Shown piece by piece: positions 45,622 through 53,472 of a stretch of DNA of 64,000 bases. This DNA is from Achromobacter sp. UMC46 (GTDB lineage: Bacteria; Pseudomonadota; Gammaproteobacteria; Burkholderiales; Burkholderiaceae_B). How positions within the stretch are numbered: the first letter of the stretch is position 1; each line of letters starts with the position of its first letter. The stretch is from assembly GCF_014170335.1 (NCBI RefSeq), contig NZ_LZZS01000033.1, positions 62,001 to 126,000 of the forward strand, in the 5' to 3' direction. The translations under genes were made by a program, and so were the position numbers. The notes beneath the pieces are model-generated. The model had not been told where the DNA came from. It did not search any database and saw nothing but the letters and a program-made list of their open reading frames with translations.

Positions 45622-45904
45622 GGATGGGCGGGCGTCGCGGCGGGCTATCGGAAGGAATTTTGTTAGCGGATGTTATCCAGCGCGCGTGACGGGAACAAGC
45701 GCGGGAAACCGGGGCCGGGGCCCAATTCGCTTTTTTGCGACAGCGCGCGGGGCCCCGGCTCGGCTGCTGGCGCGCTTTCTCCTGGGAAAGAATGCGATAG
45801 CATCGACATCGCGGGGTGGTTCTGGATTTCCATGATTGACCTCGCCGACCGCCGCCATTCGGCGCCGATCCCGCCTTTTTCCCCTTTTCACCACGCTGCC
45901 GCCC
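45622..45904. other. dltD-mog divergent intergenic region
   Basis: This 283-base gap contains a long inverted repeat, CCGGGGCC (45709-45716) with GGCCCCGG (45751-45758), enclosing a T6 run. No convincing promoter for either divergent gene could be read. The mog frame remains open up to 45836, but that extension has no ribosome-binding site or conserved residues. Confidence 0.4.
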
Positions 45905-46537
45905 ATGACCGCCACGCCCCGAATCGCCCGCCGCCATCCCGACGACCTGATCATCGGCCTGGTGTCCGTCTCTGACCGCGCCTCTTCCGGCACCTATCAG
46001 GATCAGGGCCTGCCCGCGCTGCGGGAATGGCTGGGCTCCGCGCTGGTTTCCCCCTGGCAAGCGGTGGACCGCCTGATCCCGGACGAACCCGCCCGCATTT
46101 CCGAAACGCTGATCGAGCTGGTGGACATCTGCGGGTGCGACCTGGTGTTGACCACCGGCGGTACGGGGCCGGCCAGGCGCGACGTGACCCCCGAGGCCAC
46201 GCTGGCCGTCGCCACCAAGGAAATGCCCGGTTTTGGCGAACAGATGCGCCAGATCAGCCTGCGCTTCGTTCCGACCGCGATCCTGTCGCGCCAGGTCGCC
46301 GTCATTCGCGAAACCCCGTCCCACGCCGCCTTGATCGTGAACCTTCCGGGCCAGCCGAAGTCCATACGCGAGACGCTGGAAGGGTTGAGGGGCGAAGACG
46401 GCACCATAATGGTGCCGGGCATCTTCGCCGCCATCCCTTATTGCATCGACCTGATTGGCGGCCCGTATGCGGAAACGCAGCCGGCAGTCATCGACGCCTT
46501 CCGTCCCAAGTCGGCGCGCCGCGCGGCGCAGCCCTGA
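45905..46537 (+). CDS. mog: molybdopterin adenylyltransferase
   Basis: Activates molybdopterin with ATP before molybdenum insertion, 210 residues. Motifs are IIGLVSVSDRASSGTYQDQGLPAL, DLVLTTGGTGPARRDVTPEATLAV, the active-site loop, and HAALIVNLPGQPKSIRETLEG. It is needed for the molybdenum cofactor of NasA, though it is 34 kb away and not linked in transcription. The ATG at 45905 was chosen; an earlier in-frame start at 45836 is possible. Confidence 0.92.
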   Translation: MTATPRIARRHPDDLIIGLVSVSDRASSGTYQDQGLPALREWLGSALVSPWQAVDRLIPDEPARISETLIELVDICGCDLVLTTGGTGPARRDVTPEATLAVATKEMPGFGEQMRQISLRFVPTAILSRQVAVIRETPSHAALIVNLPGQPKSIRETLEGLRGEDGTIMVPGIFAAIPYCIDLIGGPYAETQPAVIDAFRPKSARRAAQP

Positions 46538-46621
46538 GCCGCGGCGGCGTCATTGCCGTTTATCGCTGCGTTATAGTTTTGGCCACCCCTGTCCACCCCC
46601 CCGCTTGAGAGTATTCCCGTC

Positions 46622-46960
46622 ATGAAGGTTCGTTTCGCCCTGTCCCTTACCGTCCTGGCCGCGTTGACGGCCTGCGCCAATGTCAAAGACGTGCGCCAGC
46701 GCGATCCGGTCTTCTACGGCGCGACCCAGCGCACGGCCGAGGACTACACCACGTGCGTGGCCGACGCCTGGAAGAACCAGGGCGTCAATTTCAAGCAGAA
46801 CGCGGTACGCAACGGCTTTGAGCTGGTCCAGGAAGACAGCCTGGGCGTCGAAGCCGTGCTGACGACCACGACCTGGAAGGGCAAGACCGAAGCCCGCCTG
46901 TCGACTCGCATCGCCCGTCGCGACCAAACCATCATCGAACCCGCGAACCTGTGCCTGTAA
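46622..46960 (+). CDS. putative lipoprotein of unknown function
   Basis: A 112-residue protein with a lipoprotein signal peptide: MKVRFALSLTVLAALTAC, lipobox LTAC with Cys18. The mature part is small and mixed (TAEDYTTCVADAWKNQG ... LSTRIARRDQTIIEP) and contains two further Cys. No family was recognised. It ends 5 bases before the M23 peptidase gene, so the two are likely cotranscribed. Confidence 0.8.
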   Translation: MKVRFALSLTVLAALTACANVKDVRQRDPVFYGATQRTAEDYTTCVADAWKNQGVNFKQNAVRNGFELVQEDSLGVEAVLTTTTWKGKTEARLSTRIARRDQTIIEPANLCL

Positions 46961-46965
46961 GCGCC

Positions 46966-47835
46966 ATGTTCAATCGCCGCGAGGTGCTGCGCGCAGGCCT
47001 GGCCGCCGCCGCCATCGGATTCGGGTTGCCCGTGCGCGCGCAAGCGCAGCAAGGTTTCATTTCGCGCAAGCTCAATGCGCCCGTGCCCGGTGGCGTGGCC
47101 GTGCTGGCGCTGGGCGACGCCGACCGCGCACCCGAGGTGAGCTTCCTGGACCGGCGCGTGCTGGTCGTGCGGGAAGAGGGCAAGCAGTGGATCGCGGTGG
47201 TCGGCATTCCGCTCAGCGTGAAGCCCGGCGAGCAGCAGGTGGTGGTCAGCGATGCCCGCGGCCAGCGCAAGCTGCCGTTCAAGGTGGGCGCCAAGGAATA
47301 CGTGGCGCAGCACATCACCCTGAAGAATCCGCGCCAGGTCGATCCCAACCCGGACGACATGAAGCGCATCGAACGCGAGATGGCCGAGCAAAGCGCGGCC
47401 AACCGAACCTATCGGGCCGGTGTCACGCCCAGCAACCTGCTGCTTGACCGCCCGGTCAACGGCGGCCGCCTGTCCAGCCCGTTCGGCCTGCGCCGCTTCT
47501 TCAACGGCCAGGAACGCAATCCGCATTCGGGCCTGGACTTCGCCGTGCCTTCGGGGACGCCGATCAAGGCGCCGGCGGCGGGCGTGGTGGTGCTGGTGGG
47601 GGATTATTTCTTCAACGGCAAGACCGTGTTCGTCGACCACGGGCAGGGCTTCGTCAGCATGTTCTGCCACATGTCGGCCATCGACGTGAAAGTGGGCGAC
47701 GAGGTGCCGCGCGGCGGCGTGGTAGGCAAGGTGGGGGCGACAGGACGGGCGACCGGTCCGCACCTGCACTGGAACGTCAGCCTGAATGACGCGCGGGTCG
47801 ATCCCGCGATCTTCATCGGGGCGTTCAAGCCCTGA
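46966..47835 (+). CDS. M23-family metallopeptidase (peptidoglycan endopeptidase)
   Basis: A 289-residue periplasmic zinc peptidase. The N-terminus MFNRREVLRAGLAAAAIGFGLP carries a twin-arginine-like pair then a hydrophobic core, suggesting Tat or Sec export. The N-terminal domain precedes an M23 catalytic domain from about residue 165. Zinc ligands are visible in NPHSGLDFAVPSGTPIKAPAAG (H-x3-D), FCHM and GPHLHWNV (HxH). A GTG at 46951 is an alternative start overlapping the lipoprotein stop. Confidence 0.9.
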   Translation: MFNRREVLRAGLAAAAIGFGLPVRAQAQQGFISRKLNAPVPGGVAVLALGDADRAPEVSFLDRRVLVVREEGKQWIAVVGIPLSVKPGEQQVVVSDARGQRKLPFKVGAKEYVAQHITLKNPRQVDPNPDDMKRIEREMAEQSAANRTYRAGVTPSNLLLDRPVNGGRLSSPFGLRRFFNGQERNPHSGLDFAVPSGTPIKAPAAGVVVLVGDYFFNGKTVFVDHGQGFVSMFCHMSAIDVKVGDEVPRGGVVGKVGATGRATGPHLHWNVSLNDARVDPAIFIGAFKP

Positions 47836-47854
47836 TTGTCCAGGCCGGGATCGT

Positions 47855-48142
47855 TCAGGCCGTGGCGGTCTGCTGGGCGATCTTGTTCAGTACGAACTGG
47901 TGCATGCGCTCGGCGTATTCCATCTGCTGGCGCACATGGCGTTGCTGGGCTTCCTGATCGTCCAGGCAGTTGTCGTACTTGATCTTGGCTTCGGCGTAGG
48001 TCAGGCCGGTGTTGCGAAGGCTGTTGATGAACCCCTCGCGCGACTGGTAGAGCAGGCGCAGGCCTTCCTCCCCTTTCACGAATCTTCTTCGTGCCAGGGA
48101 AAGCTGGTCGGCAGCGGCTTGCAACTCTTCTTTAAGTTCCAT
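47855..48142 (-). CDS. small helical protein of unknown function
   Basis: A 95-residue protein, almost entirely charged and predicted helical (MELKEELQAAADQLSLARRRFVKGEEG ... HVRQQMEYAERMHQFVLNKI), with no signal peptide or membrane segment. It may be a coiled-coil protein. It converges with the M23 peptidase gene 19 bases away and lies downstream of infA on the same strand. No function is proposed. Confidence 0.6.
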   Translation of the reverse strand: MELKEELQAAADQLSLARRRFVKGEEGLRLLYQSREGFINSLRNTGLTYAEAKIKYDNCLDDQEAQQRHVRQQMEYAERMHQFVLNKIAQQTATA

Positions 48143-48235
48143 CTTGCTTCATGCGTATCCCGCCAGACATTGCGCCTGGCAAGCGCGCCATTCTTTCACG
48201 AATGGACGTCCCACGCATTACGGCATGTCGCGGCT

Positions 48236-48290
48236 CGGGCTTAAAAGCCCGCGCGAACAAAGGGCAGCAGGGAGCCGGCCTGGGGCCGGC
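48236..48290. terminator. two hairpins downstream of infA
   Basis: CGGGCTT-AA-AAGCCCG (48236-48251) and GCCGGCC-TGG-GGCCGGC (48274-48290) lie 15-70 bases beyond the infA stop on the minus strand. No T run is obvious; together they probably end infA transcription or protect the message. Confidence 0.5.
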
Positions 48291-48304
48291 CCTGGAGCCC
48301 TGGC

Positions 48305-48568
48305 TTAACGGCGGTACTGCTGGGGACGATGCGGAGCGGGAGCGCGCTCGTCCTTGTGACGGAAGTTGATGCGGCCCTTGGTCAGGTCATACGGCGACAT
48401 TTCCAGGGTGACGCGATCGCCCGCCAGGATGCGGATGCGGTGCTTGCGGATGCGGCCGGAGGCGTAGGCGCCGACTTCGATGCCGTTGTCCAGTTTGACG
48501 CGGTAGCGGCTATCGGGCAGCACTTCGTCAACGATGCCATCCAATTCGATGAGTTCTTCTTTAGCCAT
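48305..48568 (-). CDS. infA: translation initiation factor IF-1 (stand-alone copy)
   Basis: An 87-residue S1/OB-fold protein that binds the 30S A site during initiation. It begins [24 protein letters not shown] and contains [29 protein letters not shown], both diagnostic. The C-terminus extends about 15 residues beyond the standard 72 with a basic [14 protein letters not shown] tail. This copy is not next to ribosomal protein genes, so it is probably the second infA typical of Burkholderiales. AAGGAG-like sequence (GGAGTAGAG) precedes the ATG. Confidence 0.93.
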   Translation of the reverse strand: MAKEELIELDGIVDEVLPDSRYRVKLDNGIEVGAYASGRIRKHRIRILAGDRVTLEMSPYDLTKGRINFRHKDERAPAPHRPQQYRR

Positions 48569-49081
48569 TCTCTACTCCTTGATCAATACGCGCAGCCAGG
48601 CCGGCGGCATGACGCGCCGCGCGAGGCGGCATGCGCGTTGGACTCAAATAACCAGGTCCAGCGGTTTGAACGTGAAACGTTCGGGCAAGCGCGGGTAAGG
48701 GCCATGGCATCCCCAGTGGATGTCTGAAATGACGGATACTCGCGCAGCGTGGGCAATATGCGCGCAGTGCGCGGCTTGGTCGCGGCACCGTGCAAGCGCA
48801 CAGCGCCGGAAGAAGCGGGTTGGGGCGATTGTTGCAACGCCGGTAGGCAAAACAATGTTGCGGCGTCGTTCGTCGTTCGTAATAGTCCGTTCGAGATAAT
48901 CTCAACCAAACCGGGGGCAGCCTGAGTATCTTGGGGGTGACCCGAAGGGATACAGGTTGGCACGCAGAGTGACCGAAGCCCGGTTTTTTGCGGAAAAATC
49001 ACGGATTGATGTTACTGCAAAGCGCAGCGATTAGCCAGTATTTATCTGTCGCTGCGCCGTGATAGTTGCTACTGAACGACT
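48569..49081. other. 513-base non-coding region upstream of infA
   Basis: No credible protein-coding frame is seen. The region holds the infA leader on the left, a candidate structured RNA on the plus strand at 48908-48989, a GAGAT-A-ATCTC palindrome (48893-48903), and a GCGCAGCGA/TCGCTGCGC inverted repeat (49022-49030, 49049-49057) near the end of the SRPBCC gene, which may help terminate it. It is less GC-rich than its neighbours. Confidence 0.5.
48908..48989 (+). ncRNA. candidate structured small RNA ending in a T run
   Basis: AAACCGGG (48908-48915) pairs with CCCGGTTT (48979-48986), enclosing 63 bases that can form at least one more stem, CCTG-AG-TATC with GATACAGG, plus a weaker GGT...CAC/GTG...ACC stem. 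Six Ts (48984-48989) end the structure. A -10-like GATAAT at 48895-48900 would place the start at about 48907, the first base of the outer stem; the -35 is poor. It matches no RNA family I recognise. Confidence 0.4.
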
Positions 49082-49621
49082 CTATGCGCCCGCGATGCGC
49101 GCCTTGTAGTCGGTCTCCCAGTGCTGGTGCGCGGACCAGAACGGGCCCGGATCCCGCCCTTCCAGCCGAGCCGACAACACGCCCAGATGGGTATGCCAGC
49201 CGCCCGCCACGTCGATCATGGCGTCGCGGGAGCTCAGCTTGCGGTGCGTCAGCACCAGCCGCGTGCCTTCGCCTTCGGGCGTGAGTTCGAACATGACTTC
49301 GGAAGGTTCGCCCTTGGATCCGCCCCAGGTGAAGGCCAGCAGCCGGGGCGGCTCGCAGCGGGTGACGACGCCGTGGGTGGTCACGCCGTTCTCGTAAGCC
49401 TGATAGGGGGCCGGCGTGGCTTCGGTGACGGACGACAGGTCCGCATGAACGAAACGCAGGGTCACGCCGCCGCCTTCGCGCAGTTCCATGTCGCCGGTGG
49501 CCAGCCAGCGGCCCCGTTTTTCGGATTCGGTCAGAAATGCCCACACGGTTTCCACGCTGGCGGGTAGCTGGCGGGTAAAGCGCAAGGTCGTGGGATCCAT
49601 GACGACGCCGTGATCACTCAT
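49082..49621 (-). CDS. SRPBCC (AHSA1/START-like) domain protein
   Basis: A 179-residue protein with the helix-grip fold. RFTRQLPASVETVWAFLTESEKRGRWLATGDMEL, then GGGVTLRFVHAD, RLLAFTWGG and GTRLVLTHRKL, then AGGWHTHLGVL, match the AHSA1/CalC-like family that binds small hydrophobic ligands. It overlaps the ArsR-type gene by eight bases. ArsR-SRPBCC pairs are common, and the regulator probably controls this gene. The ligand is unknown. Confidence 0.88.
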   Translation of the reverse strand: MSDHGVVMDPTTLRFTRQLPASVETVWAFLTESEKRGRWLATGDMELREGGGVTLRFVHADLSSVTEATPAPYQAYENGVTTHGVVTRCEPPRLLAFTWGGSKGEPSEVMFELTPEGEGTRLVLTHRKLSSRDAMIDVAGGWHTHLGVLSARLEGRDPGPFWSAHQHWETDYKARIAGA

Positions 49622-49979
49622 GTTGCTCTCCTAGGGACGGGGGCGGGGGGGAATGGGAGGCCAGCGCCGAGGTCAGCGCATCCAGCCTGCCCGCCCAGAA
49701 CTGTTCATAGAAACGCAGCCATTCCATGGCTTCGGCCATGGGTTCGGGATTCAGGCTGCATATATGGGTGCGGCCATGGATGGTGCGCCGGATCAGGCCG
49801 GCGCGTTCCAGGGCCTGCACATGCTTGGAGGCGCCGGCAAAACTCATGCGCAAGGGCGCAGCCAGCTCTCCGATGGTCTGATCCCCTTGCGTCAGACTGC
49901 GCAGCATGTCGCGGCGCGTGGGATCGGCCAGCGCGCGAAAGACGGCATCCAGGGGAGGGGAGGGGGTAAATTCAACCAT
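49614..49979 (-). CDS. ArsR-family winged-helix transcriptional regulator
   Basis: A 121-residue regulator. DAVFRALADPTRRDMLRSLTQGDQTIGELAAPLRMSFAGASKHVQALERAGLI is the ArsR helix-turn-helix. There are no CxC metal-binding cysteines in the usual helix, so it is not a standard metal sensor. The ATG at 49977-49979 has no Shine-Dalgarno sequence and sits inside a palindrome, so autorepression is likely. A TTG at 50013-50015 would add 12 residues. It overlaps the SRPBCC gene. Confidence 0.87.
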   Translation of the reverse strand: MVEFTPSPPLDAVFRALADPTRRDMLRSLTQGDQTIGELAAPLRMSFAGASKHVQALERAGLIRRTIHGRTHICSLNPEPMAEAMEWLRFYEQFWAGRLDALTSALASHSPPPPSLGEQHE

Positions 49980-50029
49980 AGGGTTGAATATAGACTGCCG
50001 CGCTTCGATATTCAACCATCAGGTTGAAT
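49970..50029 (-). promoter_or_regulatory. paired palindromic operators of the ArsR-SRPBCC operon
   Basis: ATTCAACCATAGGGTTGAAT (49970-49989) and ATTCAACCATCAGGTTGAAT (50010-50029) are near-identical inverted repeats exactly 40 bases apart. The first covers the regulator start codon and the second lies upstream, so a dimer at each would block both promoter and translation start. Confidence 0.8.
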
Positions 50030-50031
50030 TT

Positions 50032-50463
50032 TTATGTAACGGCCTGCGCGCTCGGTTCGTCGACGCCGTGGAATTCGCCCGGGTGCTGGGGCAGCCCATC
50101 CGTGATGTCGAACCACGGGGCCTTGTCGGCCACGTGGCAGTTCGCCGCAGGCTTCACGCCGGGGTCGTCGTCCAGTGCCCCCAGCGGCAGGCCATAGGTA
50201 TCGGGCATCTGGTCGAAGCGGCTGAGCAGTGGCGTGCCGCAGGCTTCGCAGAAACCCCGGTAGTTGCCCGGCGACGAGGCGTACCAGGTGACGTGGTTCT
50301 CGCCCTTCGTCCATTGGAAATCGGCGGCTTGAACCGACGCGCGGCTGCGGAAGGCCGCCCCGTGCGACTTGCGGCACATGACGCAATGGCAGTTCAGGGC
50401 GTTGGTGAGGGGGCCGTTGATCTCGTAAGCCACGCGGCCGCACAGGCAGGAACCTTTGATCAT
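50032..50463 (-). CDS. GFA-family protein (CENP-V/GFA zinc fold)
   Basis: A 143-residue protein of the glutathione-dependent formaldehyde-activating family. Zinc-binding cysteines are in SCLCGRVAYEI, LNCHCVMCRKSHGAAF (C-x-C-x2-C) and FCEACGTPLLSRF (C-x2-C). The family binds zinc; a role in formaldehyde handling is not established for all members. The start ATG at 50461-50463 gives MIKGSCLCG. It lies just upstream of the ArsR operators on the same strand. Confidence 0.9.
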   Translation of the reverse strand: MIKGSCLCGRVAYEINGPLTNALNCHCVMCRKSHGAAFRSRASVQAADFQWTKGENHVTWYASSPGNYRGFCEACGTPLLSRFDQMPDTYGLPLGALDDDPGVKPAANCHVADKAPWFDITDGLPQHPGEFHGVDEPSAQAVT

Positions 50464-50603
50464 GATGAGCGCCAGGCAAGTGGGGGGAACAATTCGAATA
50501 TACCTGCGCCGCAAGACGGCGCAACACGCGGGCCAGGCCATTTATGACGGAGGTCTTTCAGTCGGTTGCTGACCCCGTATTTTCAGCCAAATGATTCGAT
50601 CCC

Positions 50604-50637
50604 CAGGTCATCGCGCTGTCATGCGGCGAAAACAGAA
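50604..50637 (+). promoter_or_regulatory. Pho box and -10 upstream of phnC
   Basis: AGGTCAT-CGCG-CTGTCAT (50604-50621) fits the PhoB 7-4-7 direct repeat CTGTCAT-N4-CTGTCAT at 12 of 14 repeat positions. A -10-like CAGAAT begins 11 bases later (50632-50637), the spacing used at PhoB-activated promoters that lack a -35. The predicted start is near 50644, with the phnC ATG at 50672. Confidence 0.72.
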
Positions 50638-50671
50638 TGCCGCCATGACCACACAAAAAGGGGATCAGACG

Positions 50672-51514
50672 ATGACGTACGCCATCGAAGTGCAGAATTT
50701 GAGCAAGACGTTCCATGCCGGCGCCAAAGCGCTGGACAACGTCAGTCTTCAAGTGGCTGACGGTGAAATGGTGGCCTTGCTGGGTGCGTCGGGGTCGGGC
50801 AAGTCCACGTTGCTGCGTCATCTGGCGGGTTTTGTCGCCGGCGATGCGGGTCAGGGCAGTGTCAAGGTCAATGGCCAGCAGATCCAGCAGAACGGCCGCT
50901 TGAGCCGCAATGTGCGCGCCGCGCGCGCCAGCATCGGTTTCGTGTTCCAGCAATTCAATCTGGTCGGCCGCCTGCCGGTCATCACCAACGTCTTGACCGG
51001 CATGCTGCCGCGCGTGCCGCTGTGGCGCAGCCTGACCCGCTGGTTCCTGCGCGGCGAAGTGCGCCAGGGCCTGGAAGCGCTTGCCCAGGTTGGTATAGAC
51101 GACTACGCATTTCAGCGCGCCTCCACGTTGTCCGGCGGCCAGCAGCAACGCGCGGCGATCGCGCGCACGCTGGTGCAGAACGCCCGCGTGATCCTGGCCG
51201 ATGAACCCATCGCGTCGCTGGACCCCGAATCGTCGCGCCGCGTGATGGACACGCTGGCCCAGATCAACCGCAGCCGCAAAGTGGCCGTGGTGGTGTCGCT
51301 GCACCAGGTCGACGTGGCATTGCGCTATTGCCCGCGCGTCGTCGCATTGCGCCACGGCAAGGTGGTCTATGACGGCCGCGCGGCCGACCTGACACCCGAG
51401 ATGCTGCGCGACCTGTACGGCTCCGAGTTGAGCGAACTGCTTCCCGAATATTCCGCCCACGCGCCGGCCATGCCGAGCCTGGCGCCGTTGTCCCGACTGG
51501 CGCAAGCGGCCTGA
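50672..51514 (+). CDS. phnC: phosphonate ABC transporter ATP-binding protein
   Basis: Cytoplasmic ATPase of the phosphonate importer, 280 residues. Walker A is GASGSGKST (about residues 37-45), signature LSGGQQQR, Walker [16 protein letters not shown] and switch VSLHQVDVA, as in PhnC. AAGGGG precedes the ATG at 50672. Earlier in-frame starts would fall ahead of the start of transcription predicted from the Pho box and are rejected. First gene of phnCDE. Confidence 0.93.
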   Translation: MTYAIEVQNLSKTFHAGAKALDNVSLQVADGEMVALLGASGSGKSTLLRHLAGFVAGDAGQGSVKVNGQQIQQNGRLSRNVRAARASIGFVFQQFNLVGRLPVITNVLTGMLPRVPLWRSLTRWFLRGEVRQGLEALAQVGIDDYAFQRASTLSGGQQQRAAIARTLVQNARVILADEPIASLDPESSRRVMDTLAQINRSRKVAVVVSLHQVDVALRYCPRVVALRHGKVVYDGRAADLTPEMLRDLYGSELSELLPEYSAHAPAMPSLAPLSRLAQAA

Positions 51515-51570
51515 TCCGGCTTCGCCCTCCCTGTTCCGACCTCTCTGCCCTTACATACCCGGAGTCACCC

Positions 51571-52554
51571 ATGCTACGCAGAACCTTCGTCACCCTGATC
51601 GCCGCCGCCGCGTTGTCCACCCAGGCGTACGCGCAAGACGCCAAGACGTTGAACTTCGGCATCATCTCGACCGAATCGTCGACCAACCTGAAGTCCGTCT
51701 GGCAACCCGTCATCGACGACTTGAGCCGCGCCATCGGCGTGCCGGTCAAGCCCTTCTTCGCGTCGGACTACGCCGGCATCATCGAAGGCATGCGCTTCAA
51801 CAAGGTCCAGTTGGGCTGGTTCGGCAACAAGTCGGCCATCGAAGCCGTGGACCGTGCCAAGGGCGAAGTGTTCGCGTCGGTCATCGACAAGGACGGCAAC
51901 CCCGGCTACTGGTCGCTCTTGATCGTCAACAAGGACAGCAACCTGAAGACGCTGGACGACGTGCTGAAGAACGGCGCCAAGCTGAGCTACGGCGCGGGTG
52001 ACCCCAACTCCACGTCCGGCACCGCCGTGCCCGGCTACTACCTGTGGGCCGCCAACAAGATCGAACCCAAGACCTTCTTCAAGACGGTGCGCGCCAGCAA
52101 CCACGAAGCCAATCTGCTGTCTGTCATCAACAAGCAGGTGGACGTGGCGGTCAACAACACGGAAGCGCTGGAGCGCTATCGCCTGAACACCGGCAAGGAC
52201 GCCAACGACAGCGTGCGCGTGCTGTGGAAGTCGCCGCTGATCCCGGCGGATCCGCTCGTCATGCGCTCGGACCTGCCGGCCGACCTGAAGGCCCGCGTGC
52301 GCGACTTCTTCGTCAACTACGGCAAGGGCAAGGACGCCGAGCGTGAAATGGCCAATCTGAAGGCGCTGACCTATCAGGGCTTCCGCGCGTCCGACAACCA
52401 GCAGCTGGTGCCGATCCGCCAGATCGAACTGGCCCGTGAAAAGGCCAAGGTCGAAGCCGACACCACGCTGGGCCAAGCCGAAAAGCAGAAGCAGCTGACC
52501 GAGCTGGACGGCAAGCTGGCCAGCCTGGGCCAACCCGCCATCGCCAAGCAATAA
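51571..52554 (+). CDS. phnD: phosphonate ABC transporter substrate-binding protein
   Basis: Periplasmic phosphonate receptor, 327 residues, with signal peptide MLRRTFVTLIAAAALSTQAYAQ. The mature part has TLNFGIISTESSTNLKSVWQP and KPFFASDYAGIIEGMRFNKVQLGWFGNKSAIEAVDRA. The helix-starting loop that binds the phosphonate group is YGAGDPNSTSGTAVPGYYLW. GGAG lies seven bases before the ATG. A strong terminator follows the stop, so this gene is probably expressed above phnE. Confidence 0.94.
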   Translation: MLRRTFVTLIAAAALSTQAYAQDAKTLNFGIISTESSTNLKSVWQPVIDDLSRAIGVPVKPFFASDYAGIIEGMRFNKVQLGWFGNKSAIEAVDRAKGEVFASVIDKDGNPGYWSLLIVNKDSNLKTLDDVLKNGAKLSYGAGDPNSTSGTAVPGYYLWAANKIEPKTFFKTVRASNHEANLLSVINKQVDVAVNNTEALERYRLNTGKDANDSVRVLWKSPLIPADPLVMRSDLPADLKARVRDFFVNYGKGKDAEREMANLKALTYQGFRASDNQQLVPIRQIELAREKAKVEADTTLGQAEKQKQLTELDGKLASLGQPAIAKQ

Positions 52555-52564
52555 GCCTTGCCGC

Positions 52565-52602
52565 AAGGCACCGGCGTGCCATGAGGCACGCCGGTGCCTT
52601 TT
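52565..52602 (+). terminator. intrinsic terminator between phnD and phnE
   Basis: AAGGCACCGGCGTGCC (52565-52580) and GGCACGCCGGTGCCTT (52585-52600) form a perfect 16-base stem around ATGA, with a TTTT end (52599-52602). It lies inside the phn operon, 10 bases after the phnD stop, suggesting partial termination. Confidence 0.88.
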
Positions 52603-52635
52603 CTCCGAATGCTCCCAAGCGGATCGCCTTTCTCC

Positions 52636-53430
52636 ATGAACCTAGCCACCCATCCCTCTCGCTTGACTGCCGCGCCGCGTTCGTCGCTGCCGGTCCTTCT
52701 TGTCTGGGCCGTCGTGCTTGCGCTGCTTGTCATGTCGTGGCGCGGCGCGGACATGCGGCCGCTCGACCTGCTGCGCGACTCGGGCAACATGGCCCAGTTC
52801 GCCGCCGATTTCTTCCCGCCCAATTTCCGCGATTGGCGCATGTACCTGGACGAGATGATCGTGACGGTGCAGATCGCCGTGTGGGGCACCTTCCTCGCCA
52901 TCGTGGTGGCGGTGCCGCTGGGGCTGCTGTGTTCGTCGAACATGGTGCCGGCCTGGGTCTACCAGCCGATGCGCCGCCTGATGGACGCCTGCCGCGCCAT
53001 CAATGAAATGGTGTTCGCGATGCTGTTCATCGTGGCCGTGGGCCTGGGCCCCTTCGCGGGCGTGCTGGCGCTGTGGGTGCACACGACCGGTGTGCTGGCC
53101 AAGCTGTTCTCGGAAGCGGTAGAGGCCATCGATCCGCGTCCCGTGGAAGGCGTGCGGGCCACCGGCGCGAACGCGCTGGAAGAAATCGTCTACGGGGTGA
53201 TCCCGCAGGTGCTTCCCCTGTGGATCTCGTACTCGCTGTACCGCTTCGAATCGAACGTGCGTTCGGCATCGGTGGTCGGCATCGTGGGCGCCGGCGGCAT
53301 CGGCACGGTGCTGTGGGAGATCATCCGCAGCTTCCGCTACGCCGAAACTTGCGCGGTGATGATCATCATCGTGGCGTTCGTGATCGTGATCGACATGCTG
53401 TCGTCAAGGATACGGCGGGCGTTGATCTAA
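52636..53430 (+). CDS. phnE: phosphonate ABC transporter permease
   Basis: Inner-membrane permease, 264 residues with about six hydrophobic segments. [25 protein letters not shown] starts the conserved permease core. The coupling loop region is [26 protein letters not shown], followed by [15 protein letters not shown]. The ATG at 52636 has no clear Shine-Dalgarno sequence; in-frame GTG (52594) and ATG (52609) lie in or next to the terminator stem. Translation may depend on that structure. Confidence 0.9.
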   Translation: MNLATHPSRLTAAPRSSLPVLLVWAVVLALLVMSWRGADMRPLDLLRDSGNMAQFAADFFPPNFRDWRMYLDEMIVTVQIAVWGTFLAIVVAVPLGLLCSSNMVPAWVYQPMRRLMDACRAINEMVFAMLFIVAVGLGPFAGVLALWVHTTGVLAKLFSEAVEAIDPRPVEGVRATGANALEEIVYGVIPQVLPLWISYSLYRFESNVRSASVVGIVGAGGIGTVLWEIIRSFRYAETCAVMIIIVAFVIVIDMLSSRIRRALI

Positions 53431-53436
53431 GCGGCG

Positions 53437-53463
53437 AATGACCCGCCGGGCGCGGGTCATTTT
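53437..53463. terminator. terminator after phnE
   Basis: AATGACCCGC (53437-53446) pairs with GCGGGTCATT (53452-53461) around CGGGC, followed by TT. It starts six bases after the phnE stop and 10 bases before the stop of the convergent GAF gene. Confidence 0.78.
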
Positions 53464-53472
53464 CAAGGCGTT

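Noticed and set aside
48908-48989. c-di-GMP-I riboswitch, suggested by ACGCAGAG and CCGAAG words
   Set aside because: The conserved 5' CACGCACAGGGCAAACC-type block is missing and no gene follows on the same strand.
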